A DNA stretch of 64,000 bases, taken from positions 62,001-126,000 of the forward strand of contig NZ_RQYT01000002.1 in the NCBI RefSeq assembly GCF_003932785.1. Reading direction: 5' to 3'. The first letter of the stretch is position 1. Each line of letters begins with the position of its first letter. The notes beneath the pieces were generated by a model. That model did no database searches, had not been told where the DNA came from, and saw only the letters and a list, made by a program, of their open reading frames with translations. Position numbers and translations under genes: made by a program. Below are positions 8,808-18,032 of the stretch, piece after piece. The stretch is from Arachnia propionica (GTDB lineage Bacteria; Actinomycetota; Actinomycetes; Propionibacteriales; Propionibacteriaceae).

Positions 8808-9101
8808 TCACATGTCCATCTTCGTGCGCAGGCGGCCGGGTCCCTTGTGCCCCGTCGCCGCCTGCCAACGGTTGTGCATGAACCGATTCATCGTCAGCTG
8901 GGCCATGCCGACGCCCAACCCGCTGGCAGCCGCCCAGATGACGGCGTGGATGAGGGGGGTCTCGGGATCGTTCGGGTCCGGTGGGACGTCCCCCGTCGCG
9001 GCCTCCCAGGCCTTCGTGACCAGCTTCTGGGCGACGAGGGTGGTCAGGGCCCCGACAGCACCCGCGTAGAGCTTCCAGATCAGCTTCTCCTCAACAGCCA
9101 T
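8808..9101 (-). CDS. DUF4235 family small membrane protein
   Basis: This 97-aa protein probably sits in the membrane. One hydrophobic segment is near the N-terminus (LYAGAVGALTTLVAQKLV) and a second is in HAVIWAAASGLGVGMAQL, separated by a Pro/Asp-rich loop. The family is actinobacterial and of unknown function. The start chosen is ATG 9101, preceded by AAAGGA at 7 nt. The longer open frame upstream lacks a site and would run into the promoter region shared with dut. Confidence 0.78.
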   Translation of the reverse strand: MAVEEKLIWKLYAGAVGALTTLVAQKLVTKAWEAATGDVPPDPNDPETPLIHAVIWAAASGLGVGMAQLTMNRFMHNRWQAATGHKGPGRLRTKMDM

Positions 9102-9132
9102 GAGCAGTCCTTTCACAGTTGGGCCGATGGCC

Positions 9133-9138
9133 ATTATC
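9133..9138 (-). promoter_or_regulatory. Putative -10 box of DUF4235 gene
   Basis: GATAAT on the minus strand predicts a start near 9126 and a 25-nt leader that contains the AAAGGA ribosome binding site. It is divergent from the dut promoter 23 bp away. Confidence 0.4.
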
Positions 9139-9160
9139 CCGTCCCGGCCGGACTCCGCGC

Positions 9161-9166
9161 TACATT
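9161..9166 (+). promoter_or_regulatory. -10 box of dut (leaderless)
   Basis: TACATT ends 6 nt before GTG 9173, and no Shine-Dalgarno sequence precedes that codon. This decides the start and predicts a leaderless mRNA. Confidence 0.5.
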
Positions 9167-9172
9167 GACTGG

Positions 9173-9613
9173 GTGCAAGGGACACCAGTACCGGTGGTAC
9201 TCAGCGATCCCGGGAGCCTGCCCGGGTACGCCCGGCCGGGGGACGCGGGCGCGGATCTGCGTGCCACCCACGACGTCACACTGGCGCCAGGGGAACGGGC
9301 GCTGGTCGGAACGGGGGTGCGGGCCGCCCTGCCGGAGGGCACCTTCGGGATGATCACACCCCGCTCGGGGCTGGCCGCGCGTCACGGACTGAGCATCGTC
9401 AACAGCCCAGGGGTCGTGGATTCCGGATACCGAGGGGAGATCAAGGTGTGTCTGGTCAACCTGGATCCCGTCGATCCTGTCGTCATTCTGGCTGGCCAAC
9501 GCATCGCCCAGCTCGTCGTCATGCCGTTCCTGAGGGCAGAGTTCGTGCCCGTCGTGGAGTTGGATGAGACGGTCCGCGGGGAAGATGGCTATGGTTCAAC
9601 CGGTAAGGCCTGA
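9173..9613 (+). CDS. dut: dUTP diphosphatase
   Basis: This enzyme hydrolyses dUTP to dUMP and pyrophosphate, keeping uracil out of DNA and feeding dTMP synthesis. The 146-aa subunit is of the trimeric all-beta type. Motif 1 is RPGDAGADLRA, motif 2 PRSGLAARHGL, motif 3 GVVDSGYRGEI with the catalytic Asp and Tyr, motif 4 GQRIAQLVV, and motif 5 the flexible tail RGEDGYGSTG. A longer frame exists upstream, but GTG 9173 fits the family length and the promoter spacing. DUF3710 follows after 13 nt, as in mycobacteria. Confidence 0.95.
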   Translation: MQGTPVPVVLSDPGSLPGYARPGDAGADLRATHDVTLAPGERALVGTGVRAALPEGTFGMITPRSGLAARHGLSIVNSPGVVDSGYRGEIKVCLVNLDPVDPVVILAGQRIAQLVVMPFLRAEFVPVVELDETVRGEDGYGSTGKA

Positions 9614-9626
9614 GTCGAGGAGCAGC

Positions 9627-10229
9627 ATGGCAGACAGCAACGAGAAGTGGACGACGATCGACGAGGAGTTCGACCGCGATCAGGGTCCCTTCGACATCAA
9701 CGAGGTCGACCTCGAGGCCGACGACGTCAAGCGCCTCGATCTCGGCGCCCTGGTGGTGACCCCCTTCGAGGGGATGTCCCTGCAGCTCCAGGTGGACCAG
9801 TCACGGGAGAAGGTGCAGGCGGTCATCGTGGGCGACGGTGTCTCCGCGATGGAGGTGGCGTTGTTCGCGGGGCCGCGTTCCTCCTCCATGCTGGCCGAGG
9901 TGCGTGACGAGATCACCGAGGCGACGGGGAGGGGTGGCGGCTCGGTCGCCCTGCACGAGGGGCCCTTCGGCGTCGAGATCCGTCGGACCCAGCCGGTGAA
10001 GGACCCCGAGGGGCGCGATGCGTTGCACCTGTCCCGGACGTGGCTGGTTGCCGGCCCCGGATGGATGCTGCGGGGTGTCGTCGTCGGCAAGGCTGCCCTC
10101 GAACCCGACAACGAGGACGCCACCGTGGCCCTCGAGGAGTGCTTCGGGAACCTCGTGGTGCGTCGCGGCACCAATGCGGCTGCCCCCGGGAGCCTCATCA
10201 CGCTGTCCGTCCCGACCGGGGAGGGATGA
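9627..10229 (+). CDS. DUF3710 family protein
   Basis: This 200-aa soluble protein is of unknown function, conserved next to dut in actinobacteria. It opens with an acidic stretch (DEEFDRDQGPFDINEVDLEADD). A beta-rich body follows, with the conserved region KDPEGRDALHLSRTWLVAGPGWMLRG. ATG 9627 is preceded by GAGGAG. The stop overlaps the start of the OB-fold gene, so the two are probably translated together. No catalytic motif is visible. Confidence 0.82.
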   Translation: MADSNEKWTTIDEEFDRDQGPFDINEVDLEADDVKRLDLGALVVTPFEGMSLQLQVDQSREKVQAVIVGDGVSAMEVALFAGPRSSSMLAEVRDEITEATGRGGGSVALHEGPFGVEIRRTQPVKDPEGRDALHLSRTWLVAGPGWMLRGVVVGKAALEPDNEDATVALEECFGNLVVRRGTNAAAPGSLITLSVPTGEG

Positions 10230-10588
10230 TGAATGACCGGAGGACCGGGCTGTTGAACCGGATCAGGCGTGTCTTCGCGAGTCCCGAGGAACTGGACGAC
10301 GAGGATCTCCAGGAGCGGGCCCACGACTCGGGGGCCTGTCCGTTGTCCCAGTGCCAGGAGCGGGCCCGGGTGAAGGTCCGGGGCACGGTGCGTTGGATCT
10401 CGAGGATGCCCTCCGGCGGTATGGAGGCCCAGCTGTCGGACGGCACGGGGAATCTCGGACTCGTCTGGATGGGGCCACGGCGTCTCGAGTGCATCCAGCC
10501 GGGGTGCAACCTGGTGGTCTCCGGGCGGGTGTGCTCCCGGGACGACGGGCCGGTGATGTACAACCCGGAGTTCGAGATCGTCAGCTGA
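10226..10588 (+). CDS. OB-fold nucleic-acid-binding domain protein
   Basis: This 120-aa protein has a tRNA/helicase-type OB-fold over about residues 45-120 (RVKVRGTVRWISRMPSGG through PVMYNPEFEIVS). An acidic helical start precedes it. It probably binds single-stranded nucleic acid, but the target is unknown. Two consecutive ATG codons (10226 and 10229) are possible; the first overlaps the DUF3710 stop. The same pair stands between dut and the ceoB/ceoC genes in mycobacteria, so the neighbourhood is conserved. Confidence 0.78.
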   Translation: MMNDRRTGLLNRIRRVFASPEELDDEDLQERAHDSGACPLSQCQERARVKVRGTVRWISRMPSGGMEAQLSDGTGNLGLVWMGPRRLECIQPGCNLVVSGRVCSRDDGPVMYNPEFEIVS

Positions 10589-10656
10589 GAGCGGTGTGGG
10601 CCCTGCCCCTGACCCGGTGGGGGAGGTGGGGACCTGACGCGGGCCGCAGCTGTTGG

Positions 10657-11325
10657 TCAGTACTCCTCCACGACGGCGAACATCGCACTCAGCTCTGCCT
10701 CCGCGTCCTGACTGACGACGAAGAGCATCTCGTCGAGGGCCTCCAGGGCGGCGTCCCGTTCGGGAACGATGGGCACCCCGTCGCGGATGATGGCCACCAG
10801 GACGACCTCCCGCGGCAACTCCACGTCCCGAATCCTTCGGCCGACGAACGGGCTGTTCTGCGGCAGCCGGATCTCGGACAGGTTCGTCGTCGACTTGTTG
10901 AAGGTGAAGAGCCGAACCAGCTCGCCGGTGGCAACGGCCTCCTCCACGAGTGCGGACATGATGCGGGGGGTGGACACGGCGACGTCAACGCCCCAGGTCT
11001 CGTCGAACATCCACTCGTTACCGGGATGGTTGATCCGGGCCACGGTCCTCGGCACTCCGAACTCCGTTTTCGCCAGCAGCGAGTGAACCAGGTTCACCTT
11101 GTCGTCGCCGGAGGCCGCGATGGCCACGTCGCAGTTGTCCAGTTCGGCATCCTCGAGGCTCTGGACCTCGCAGGCGTCGGCCTGGAACCACTCCGCCCCG
11201 GGCACGGAATCGGGTTTGATGGCGTTGGGGTCCTTGTCGATGAGGAGGACCTGATGACCGTTGCTGATGAGTTCCCGGGCGATGGATCGGCCGACGTTGC
11301 CGGCCCCGGCGATGGCGACTCGCAT
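10657..11325 (-). CDS. ceoC: TrkA-family K+ transport regulator, CeoC-like
   Basis: This is a 222-aa cytosolic RCK protein that gates K+ transport in response to bound nucleotide. The N-terminal Rossmann fold starts MRVAIAGAGNVGRSIA (GxGxxG), with the acidic ribose-binding residue in LLIDKDP. The C-terminal TrkA_C region begins near residue 140. It is the second gene of a pair with ceoB, 14 nt apart. Two such subunits plus a permease resemble the mycobacterial ceoB-ceoC locus. The family is certain; the partner channel is inferred. Confidence 0.87.
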   Translation of the reverse strand: MRVAIAGAGNVGRSIARELISNGHQVLLIDKDPNAIKPDSVPGAEWFQADACEVQSLEDAELDNCDVAIAASGDDKVNLVHSLLAKTEFGVPRTVARINHPGNEWMFDETWGVDVAVSTPRIMSALVEEAVATGELVRLFTFNKSTTNLSEIRLPQNSPFVGRRIRDVELPREVVLVAIIRDGVPIVPERDAALEALDEMLFVVSQDAEAELSAMFAVVEEY

Positions 11326-11339
11326 GACGAACTCCTGGA

Positions 11340-12002
11340 TCAGTTGCGGGCGGGGGGAGCGGCGAAGAGGGATTCGACGGCGTCGGTGCGTTCCGTCTCA
11401 CATGCCACGAAGATGAGATCCCCGTCCTGGAAACGGGTCTCCGAGTCAGGCACGATTCCTCGGCCGGTGCGGCTGAGGAAGGGGATGGGGGCCTGGGCCG
11501 CCTGTGACAGGGCATGGACACGCTGGCCGACCCAACCGTGATGCACGTGGACCTGCAGCAACCGCACCGTGCCGGACGGGTCGCGCCACACCGGCTCGCT
11601 GCCCTCGGGAAGGAGTCGCCGCATCACCTGGCCGACGGTCCACCGCACCGTGGCGACGGTGGGGATGCCCAGACGTTCGTAGACGGCGGCCCGGCCCTGG
11701 TCGTAGATGCGGGCCACGACGTTGTCGACCCCGTACTGCTCCCTCACGACCCGGGCGGCGAGGATGTTGGAGTTGTCCCCGCTCGAGACGGCCGCGAAGC
11801 CGTCGGCGTGTCGGATGTCGGCGGCCTCCAACACCTCACGGTCGAAGCCGACACCCTTCACGGTGATGCCCTGGAAGTCGCTGCCGAGGCGACGGAAGGC
11901 CTCGACCGTGACGTCGATGACGGCGACGGAGTGACCTCGTCTCTCCAGCCCCCGCGCCAGCATCGAGCCCACCCGCCCGCAGCCCATGATGACGATGTGC
12001 AT
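11340..12002 (-). CDS. ceoB: TrkA-family K+ transport regulator, CeoB-like
   Basis: This 220-aa paralog of the next gene starts MHIVIMGCGRVGSMLARGLE (GxGxxG) with the dinucleotide acid in VAVIDV. A TrkA_C segment ends in RFQDGDLIFVACETERTDAVESLF. Together with CeoC it should form the gating ring of a Trk-type K+ system. ATG 12002 has a TAACGT box ending 7 nt upstream and no ribosome binding site, so it is read as leaderless. It is divergent from the KimA-like permease gene, 50 nt between starts, which suggests joint control. Confidence 0.87.
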   Translation of the reverse strand: MHIVIMGCGRVGSMLARGLERRGHSVAVIDVTVEAFRRLGSDFQGITVKGVGFDREVLEAADIRHADGFAAVSSGDNSNILAARVVREQYGVDNVVARIYDQGRAAVYERLGIPTVATVRWTVGQVMRRLLPEGSEPVWRDPSGTVRLLQVHVHHGWVGQRVHALSQAAQAPIPFLSRTGRGIVPDSETRFQDGDLIFVACETERTDAVESLFAAPPARN

Positions 12003-12009
12003 GGCCAGC

Positions 12010-12015
12010 ACGTTA
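12010..12015 (-). promoter_or_regulatory. -10 box of ceoB (leaderless)
   Basis: TAACGT on the minus strand ends 7 nt before ATG 12002. The divergent permease gene has TACCGT at 12039-12044, 8 nt before its GTG, so the two promoters sit within 35 bp. Confidence 0.4.
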
Positions 12016-12052
12016 TCGCAATCCTCCGGCGATGGGTCTACCGTAGGGCCTC

Positions 12053-14029
12053 GTGAACATTGTCGCGGGACTGAAGCGCGTGCTGGTTGGGAGGAGGCTG
12101 TCGAACTCTCAACTGGGGGAGACGCTGCTGCCCCGCCGTCTCGCACTGCCCGTCTTCGCCTCCGACGCGTTGAGTTCAGTGGCGTACGCCCCGGACGAGA
12201 TCCTCATCACGCTGGCCCTCGCCGGTATGACCGGCTATCTCTTCTCATGGCAGATCGGTCTGGCGGTGGGTCTCGTCATCGCCATCGTGGTGCTGTCCTA
12301 CCGACAGACCGTCCGGGCCTATCCGTCCGGCGGCGGGGACTACGAGGTCGCGGCCGCGAACCTGGGCCGCCACGCCGCGGTGACGGTGGCCTCCGCGCTG
12401 CTGGTCGACTACGTGCTGACCGTGGCGGTCTCGGTCTCCGCCGGCGTGCTCCAGGCGAAGGCGATCCTGCCTTGGCTGGAGGGCATCGAGACCCCCGTCG
12501 CGGTGGGGGTGATCGGATGCCTTGCCCTCATCAACCTCCGTGGCATGCGTCCCTCCGCGGGGGTCTTCGCATGGCCCACCTACCTGTTCGTGTTCTCCAT
12601 GCTCATGATGGTCGTCATCGGGCTCATCCGTATCCTGGTGCTCGGCCAGCCGCTGCGGAGCGAGACCGCCCACCTCGTCGTCGTGAACCCGGAGGGATCC
12701 ACGACCGCCGCGGGCTGGCTGCTCGTGGCCGTCATCACGCGTGCTTTCTCGTCGGGCTGCGCGGCCCTCACGGGAGTGGAGGCGGTGGCAGCGGGGGTCC
12801 CAGCGTTCCGCCCCCCGAAGAGCCGCAACGCGGCGACGGTCCTGGCCACCCTGGCCGCGATCGCGGTGCCCATGTTCGTCGGCATCGTGGCCCTGGCCCG
12901 ACTCACGGATGTCCACCTCATCGACGAGCTGACGGGGGCGCACTACGTCGCCCCGGACGGCTCCACCATCCACAATGCGGCCGTCACCGTGACGGGGCAG
13001 CTGGCGCGCACCGTGTTCGGGGACTGGTTCGCCCCGGGATTCTACGTGGTGGTCCTCGCCGCCATCGCGATCCTCCTGCTCGCGGCGAACACACCCTTCA
13101 ATGGTTTCCCCGGACTGGCCTCGATCCTGGCGAAGGACGGATACCTGCCCCGGCAGCTCCACGCCCGTGGCGACCGGCTGGCCCATTCCAACGGCATCAT
13201 CTCCCTCGCCATCGCGGCGATCCTGCTGGTCGTCGTGTTCGACGCATCGGTCACCGCCCTGATCCAGCTGTACGTCGTGGGCGTGTTCATCTCCTTCACC
13301 CTGGGACAGGCGGGGATGGTGCGGCACTGGACGAAGGCGCTGCGCACCGAGCTCGACCGGGGCAAACGCGCCAGGATGCAGCGCTCCCGGGTCATCAATC
13401 TCATCGGTACGGCCTGCACCGGGACGGTGCTGGCGGTGGTGCTCGTGTCCAAGTTCACCCACGGCGCCTGGCTGGCGCTCCTCGCGATGGCCGCGGTCTT
13501 CCTGGCGATGCTCAAGGTGCACCAGCACTACAACCAGGTCCGTGAGGAGCTGGCCCTCGACGCGGGGACGGATCGGATCCTGCCCAGCCGGGTCCATGCC
13601 GTCGTCCTCGTCCAACACATCAACCGTCCCACGGCCAAGGCCATCGCCTACGCGAAGGCCAGCCGTGCCACCACCCTCACCGGGGTGACCATCGCCGTGG
13701 ACAACGAGGAGACCCGGGACGTGGTGGCGGCCTGGGACGAGGAGGACTTCGGTATTCCGTTGCGCGTCATCGCCTCCCCGTACCGGGAGATCACGCAGCC
13801 GTTCCTCCGTTTCGTCTCCGAGCTGCGCAGTGAGAACCCCCGTGACGTGGTGGCGGTCTACATCCCCGACTACGTCGTGGGGCGCTGGTGGGAACGTGTC
13901 CTTCACAATCAGTCCTCGCGACTCATCCGGGACCGGCTTCATGTCATGAAAGGGGTCATGGTGATCTCGGTGCCCTACCAGCTGAGCAGTTCGCTGCGGC
14001 GTCCCGAGAACCAGGCGCGCAGATCATGA
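12053..14029 (+). CDS. APC-superfamily permease, KimA-like K+ importer candidate
   Basis: This 658-aa membrane protein has about twelve hydrophobic segments (residues 40-490). The opening LPVFASDALSSVAYAPDEIL is typical of the APC/KUP-related group that includes Bacillus KimA. The C-terminal 170 residues are soluble and resemble the universal-stress-like domain of that group (RVHAVVLVQHINRPTAKAIAYAKAS). The annotation amino acid permease is common. The divergent ceoB/ceoC pair and the KimA-like build make K+ uptake the better guess. The stop overlaps the methyltransferase start (ATGA). Confidence 0.75.
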   Translation: MNIVAGLKRVLVGRRLSNSQLGETLLPRRLALPVFASDALSSVAYAPDEILITLALAGMTGYLFSWQIGLAVGLVIAIVVLSYRQTVRAYPSGGGDYEVAAANLGRHAAVTVASALLVDYVLTVAVSVSAGVLQAKAILPWLEGIETPVAVGVIGCLALINLRGMRPSAGVFAWPTYLFVFSMLMMVVIGLIRILVLGQPLRSETAHLVVVNPEGSTTAAGWLLVAVITRAFSSGCAALTGVEAVAAGVPAFRPPKSRNAATVLATLAAIAVPMFVGIVALARLTDVHLIDELTGAHYVAPDGSTIHNAAVTVTGQLARTVFGDWFAPGFYVVVLAAIAILLLAANTPFNGFPGLASILAKDGYLPRQLHARGDRLAHSNGIISLAIAAILLVVVFDASVTALIQLYVVGVFISFTLGQAGMVRHWTKALRTELDRGKRARMQRSRVINLIGTACTGTVLAVVLVSKFTHGAWLALLAMAAVFLAMLKVHQHYNQVREELALDAGTDRILPSRVHAVVLVQHINRPTAKAIAYAKASRATTLTGVTIAVDNEETRDVVAAWDEEDFGIPLRVIASPYREITQPFLRFVSELRSENPRDVVAVYIPDYVVGRWWERVLHNQSSRLIRDRLHVMKGVMVISVPYQLSSSLRRPENQARRS

Positions 14030-15148
14030 GGCTCAGGCTGGAGCGGGTCGCCCACAAGGGAACGGTGGTGGGACGGGTCGAGGGAAAGGTCGTCTTCGTC
14101 TCGGGTGGTCTGCCGGGTGAACTGGTCGATGTCGAGGTCACCGAGTCGGGGCGTCGATTCGACCGTGGCGTGGTGCGACGCGTCATCGAACCTGCCCCGG
14201 GACGGGTGGAGCCGCCGTGCCCTGTGGCAGGGGAGTGCGGCGGCTGCGACTGGCAGCACGCCGATGCCGCGACCCAGCTTGAGTTGAAGCGCTCCGTCGT
14301 GGCCGAGCAACTCTTCCGTCTGGCGGCGGTCGACTGGGAAGGTTCGGTCGAGGCGGTGGCCCCCACCACCGGATGGCGGACCCGGATGCGTTACGCCTCC
14401 CGGGCGGGAGAGGTGGGGCTGAGGGGGCGGCGTTCCCATGACATCGTCCCGCTTCCCTCTGAGGGGTGCCTCGTCGCTGCCCCGGGTCCTCCCCCCCGCC
14501 GAGTTGAGGCACTGGGGGCAGGGCCATGACGAGGTGAGCGTCGTCGTCAGCGAGGACGCGACGACGGTGCTGGCGGATGGCCGGGTCCTCCGCGGTCCCG
14601 GGGTCGTTCGGCAACGAGCCGGGGGCCGAAGCCACCAGGTGTCGGCCGATGGTTTCTGGCAGGTGCATCCACTGGCTGCGGACACCCTGCTGACAGCGGT
14701 GCTGTCCGGATTGGAACCCCGCGCCGGTGAGCGCGCCCTTGATCTGTACTGCGGTGCAGGACTCTTCGCGGGAGGTCTGGCGGCTGCCGGGGCCGATGTC
14801 TTCGGCGTCGAATTCGACCCGGGTGCCATTGCGCACGCCCGGAGGAACGTACCGGGCGCACGTTTCCTGGCGTCATCGTTGGAGCGCGCGTTGCGGCGCC
14901 TGCCACGACGGGTGGACCTGGTGGTGCTCGACCCACCCCGCAGAGGGGCGGGATCCGCCGTGGTGCGTCATGTCGCCGGGCTGAGGCCCCGGGCGATTGC
15001 GCACGTCGCCTGTGACCCCGCGAGCCTCGGACGCGACATCGCCTCGTTCCGGGAGTGCGGGTACGAGCCGAGCAGCATCCGGGCGTTCGACCTGTTCCCC
15101 ATGACCCATCACGTGGAATGTGTCGCCGTCCTGCAGCCGGCGTCCTGA
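14026..15148 (+). pseudogene. TrmA/RumA-type RNA (uracil-5-)-methyltransferase, frameshifted
   Basis: The two halves lie in different frames. 14026 onward encodes a TRAM-like start and a [4Fe-4S]-type cysteine cluster (Cys65, Cys71, Cys74 in CPVAGECGGCDW). The second half, in the +1 frame, ends at 15148 and holds the SAM fold (LDLYCGAGLFAGGL), DPPRRGAG and the catalytic Cys in HVACDP. The switch falls at a run of seven C (14491-14497). With one C fewer the gene reads as a continuous 373-aa enzyme without gap, close to family length. Such enzymes make m5U in rRNA or tRNA. A sequencing error, a recent mutation and slippage are all possible. Confidence 0.85.
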
Positions 15149-15224
15149 ACCCGAGGGCCTAAACTGTCGCCCGGGCCCGGTGGCAGGGTCCGACCGCTCC
15201 TTGGCGCTCAGGAACCCGAGGTGG

Positions 15225-15242
15225 TATCTTGATGTCAAGATA
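15225..15242. promoter_or_regulatory. 18-bp perfect palindrome upstream of acnA, probable operator
   Basis: TATCTTGA-TG-TCAAGATA is a perfect inverted repeat ending 28 nt before the acnA ATG. A TAAACT box lies about 60 bp further up (15161-15166), which would place the palindrome downstream of the start of transcription as a repressor site. Dimeric regulators of the MarR type bind sites of this size. Streptomyces TamR, which controls aconitase, is a candidate class, but I could not compare sites. Confidence 0.6.
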
Positions 15243-15270
15243 AGTGGCGGGAAGCAAACAAAGGAGAACG

Positions 15271-17946
15271 ATGAGCGTCAACAGCTTCGGAGCCAAATCC
15301 ACACTCGAGGTGGGTGGCACCACCTATGAGATCTTCCGCATCGATGCGGTCGAGGGTCACGAGAAGCTGCCCTACAGCCTCAAGGTGCTGCTGGAGAACC
15401 TGCTCCGCACCGAGGACGGGGCCAACATCACCGCGGAGGACATCCGGGCCCTCGGGTCGTGGGACGCCACGGCCGAGCCGAACCACGAGATCCAGTTCAC
15501 CCCTGCCCGGGTCATCATGCAGGACTTCACGGGTGTGCCCTGCGTCGTCGACCTCGCCACCATGCGGGAGGCCGTCACGGCTCTCGGTGGGGACCCGGCC
15601 AAGGTGAACCCGCTCTCCCCGGCGGAGATGGTGATCGACCACTCGGTCATCGCGGAGGTGTTCGGTGTGGCGGACGCCTTCCAGCGCAACACCGAGATCG
15701 AGTACCAGCGCAACCGCGAGCGCTACCAGTTCCTGCGGTGGGGTCAGACCGCCTTCGACGACTTCAAGGTCGTCCCGCCCGGCACCGGCATCGTCCATCA
15801 GGTCAACATCGAGCACCTGGCGCGGGTCATCTTCCCCCGCACGGTCGACGGGGTGCTGCAGGCCTACCCCGACACCTGCGTCGGCACCGACTCGCACACG
15901 ACCATGGTCAACGGCCTCGGCGTCGTCGGCTGGGGTGTGGGCGGCATCGAGGCGGAGGCCGCCATGCTCGGGCAGCCGGTCTCCATGCTCATCCCGCGCG
16001 TCGTCGGTTTCAAGCTGACCGGGAAGCTCAACGAGGGCACCACCGCGACCGACCTCGTCCTCACGATCACCGAGATGCTCCGCGAGCACAAGGTCGTGGG
16101 CAAGTTCGTCGAGTTCTACGGCGAGGGGGTCTCCCAGGTTCCGCTGGCGAACCGCGCAACGATCGGCAACATGAGCCCGGAGTACGGCTCCACCATCGCC
16201 GTCTTCCCGATCGACGACAAGACCACCGACTACCTGCGACTGACCGGGCGCGACGAGCAGCAGATCGCGCTCGTCGAGGCCTACGCCAAGGCCCAGGGAC
16301 TGTGGCACGAGGACGACCGTGAGCCGGTCTACTCGGAGTACATCGAGCTCGATCTCAGCACCGTGGTGCCCTCCATCGCCGGACCGAAGCGTCCCCAGGA
16401 CCGGATCCTCCTCAGCGAGTCCAGGTCGAACTTCGCCGCGGCCCTGCCGGGCTACACCGACAACGTCGACGCCGTGGTGCCGGTCACCCTGGCCGACGGG
16501 ACCAGCTTCGAGCTGCGCAACGGGGCGGTGACCGTCGCCTCGATCACCTCCTGCACGAACACCTCGAACCCGAGCGTCATGCTGGGCGCGGCACTCGTGG
16601 CCAAGAAGGCCGTCGAGAAGGGGCTGACCCGCAAGCCGTGGGTCAAGACCTCGCTCGCCCCCGGGTCCCAGGTCGTCACGGACTACTACGAGAAGGCCGG
16701 GCTCACCCAGTACCTCGACGCGATCGGTTTCAACCTCGTCGGCTACGGCTGCGTCACCTGCATCGGCAACACCGGCCCGCTCATCCCCGAGGTGTCCAAG
16801 GCGATCAACGAGCACAACCTCGCCGTCACGGCAGTGCTCTCCGGCAACCGGAACTTCGAGGGCCGCATCAGCCCCGACGTCAAGATGAACTACCTGGCGA
16901 GCCCGATGCTCGTCATCATCTACGCCCTCGCCGGCACGATGGACATCGACCTCTTCAACGATCCCATCGGGCAGGACAAGGACGGCAACGACGTCTTCAT
17001 GCGTGACCTGTGGCCCAGCCAGGCGGAGATCGACGAGGTGATCGGCTCGTCCATCTCCCAGGAGATGTTCGCCTCCCGTTACGCCGACGTGTTCCGCGGC
17101 GACGAGCGGTGGCGTTCCCTGCCGACGCCCGACGGCGCGGTCTTCGAGTGGGACGAGGAGTCCACCTACGTCCGCAAGGCCCCGTACTTCGACGGGATGC
17201 CCGTCGAGCCCACCCCGGTGGGTGACATCCACGGCGCCCGGGTGCTGCTCAAGCTCGGGGATTCGGTCACCACCGACCACATCTCACCGGCGGGCAACAT
17301 CAAGGCGGACTCCCCGGCCGGTCTCTACCTCGCGGGGCACGGAGTGGCGCGGCAGGACTTCAACTCCTACGGATCGCGTCGCGGCAACCACGAGGTCATG
17401 ATCCGCGGGACCTTCGCCAACATCCGGCTGCGCAATCAGGTGGCCCCCGGGACCGAGGGCGGATTCACCCGCGACTTCACCGTCGCCGAGGCGCCCGTGA
17501 CCACCGTCTACGACGCCGCGCAGAACTACGCTGCCAAGGACATCCCGCTGGTCGTCCTGGCGGGCAAGGAGTACGGCTCCGGATCGTCGCGTGACTGGGC
17601 CGCGAAGGGTACGGCCCTGCTCGGGGTGAAGGTCGTCATCGCTGAGAGCTACGAGCGGATCCACCGTTCCAACCTCATCGGCATGGGCGTCCTGCCGTTG
17701 CAGTTCCCGGAGGGCACCTCGGCGGATTCGCTGGGGCTCGATGGTGAGGAGACCTTCGAGGTGACCGGGATCACCGAGTTGAACAACGGGGTGACCCCGC
17801 GGACCGTCCGCGTCAAGGCCACCAAGGCCGACGGGACGGTCGTCGAGTTCGACGCGGTCGTGCGCATCGACACCCCCGGTGAGCGCAGCTACTACCTCAA
17901 CGGCGGCATCATGCCCTACGTGCTGAGGAACCTCGCGAAGGCCTGA
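15271..17946 (+). CDS. acnA: Aconitate hydratase A
   Basis: Aconitase isomerises citrate to isocitrate through cis-aconitate in the TCA cycle. The 891-aa monomer has the AcnA/IRP1 domain order. The [4Fe-4S] ligands are Cys428 in [11 protein letters not shown] and Cys494 plus Cys497 in [13 protein letters not shown]. The swivel domain includes [13 protein letters not shown] and [17 protein letters not shown] 15271 has AAGGAG 6 nt upstream; an in-frame GTG 27 nt earlier has none. The gene is monocistronic, with its own palindromic operator and a downstream hairpin. Confidence 0.97.
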   Translation: MSVNSFGAKSTLEVGGTTYEIFRIDAVEGHEKLPYSLKVLLENLLRTEDGANITAEDIRALGSWDATAEPNHEIQFTPARVIMQDFTGVPCVVDLATMREAVTALGGDPAKVNPLSPAEMVIDHSVIAEVFGVADAFQRNTEIEYQRNRERYQFLRWGQTAFDDFKVVPPGTGIVHQVNIEHLARVIFPRTVDGVLQAYPDTCVGTDSHTTMVNGLGVVGWGVGGIEAEAAMLGQPVSMLIPRVVGFKLTGKLNEGTTATDLVLTITEMLREHKVVGKFVEFYGEGVSQVPLANRATIGNMSPEYGSTIAVFPIDDKTTDYLRLTGRDEQQIALVEAYAKAQGLWHEDDREPVYSEYIELDLSTVVPSIAGPKRPQDRILLSESRSNFAAALPGYTDNVDAVVPVTLADGTSFELRNGAVTVASITSCTNTSNPSVMLGAALVAKKAVEKGLTRKPWVKTSLAPGSQVVTDYYEKAGLTQYLDAIGFNLVGYGCVTCIGNTGPLIPEVSKAINEHNLAVTAVLSGNRNFEGRISPDVKMNYLASPMLVIIYALAGTMDIDLFNDPIGQDKDGNDVFMRDLWPSQAEIDEVIGSSISQEMFASRYADVFRGDERWRSLPTPDGAVFEWDEESTYVRKAPYFDGMPVEPTPVGDIHGARVLLKLGDSVTTDHISPAGNIKADSPAGLYLAGHGVARQDFNSYGSRRGNHEVMIRGTFANIRLRNQVAPGTEGGFTRDFTVAEAPVTTVYDAAQNYAAKDIPLVVLAGKEYGSGSSRDWAAKGTALLGVKVVIAESYERIHRSNLIGMGVLPLQFPEGTSADSLGLDGEETFEVTGITELNNGVTPRTVRVKATKADGTVVEFDAVVRIDTPGERSYYLNGGIMPYVLRNLAKA

Positions 17947-17960
17947 GCCAGCGCATCGTC

Positions 17961-18015
17961 AGGAGTCCGGGCGCCCCTCGAACAGTCATGAGAGGACGGG
18001 GTGGCCCGGATTCCT
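17961..18015. terminator. Hairpin between acnA and zinc-ribbon gene
   Basis: Arms at about 17961-17977 and 17998-18015 pair over some 15 positions with few mismatches around a 20-nt loop. It lies between two convergent genes and probably serves both. Confidence 0.5.
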
Positions 18016-18032
18016 GCGTCCGCACGGGCTGC

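Noticed and set aside
12245-13942. 565-codon open frame on minus strand opposite the KimA-like permease
   Set aside because: Shadow of a GC-rich gene; the product is His/Asp/Gly-rich without recognisable fold.
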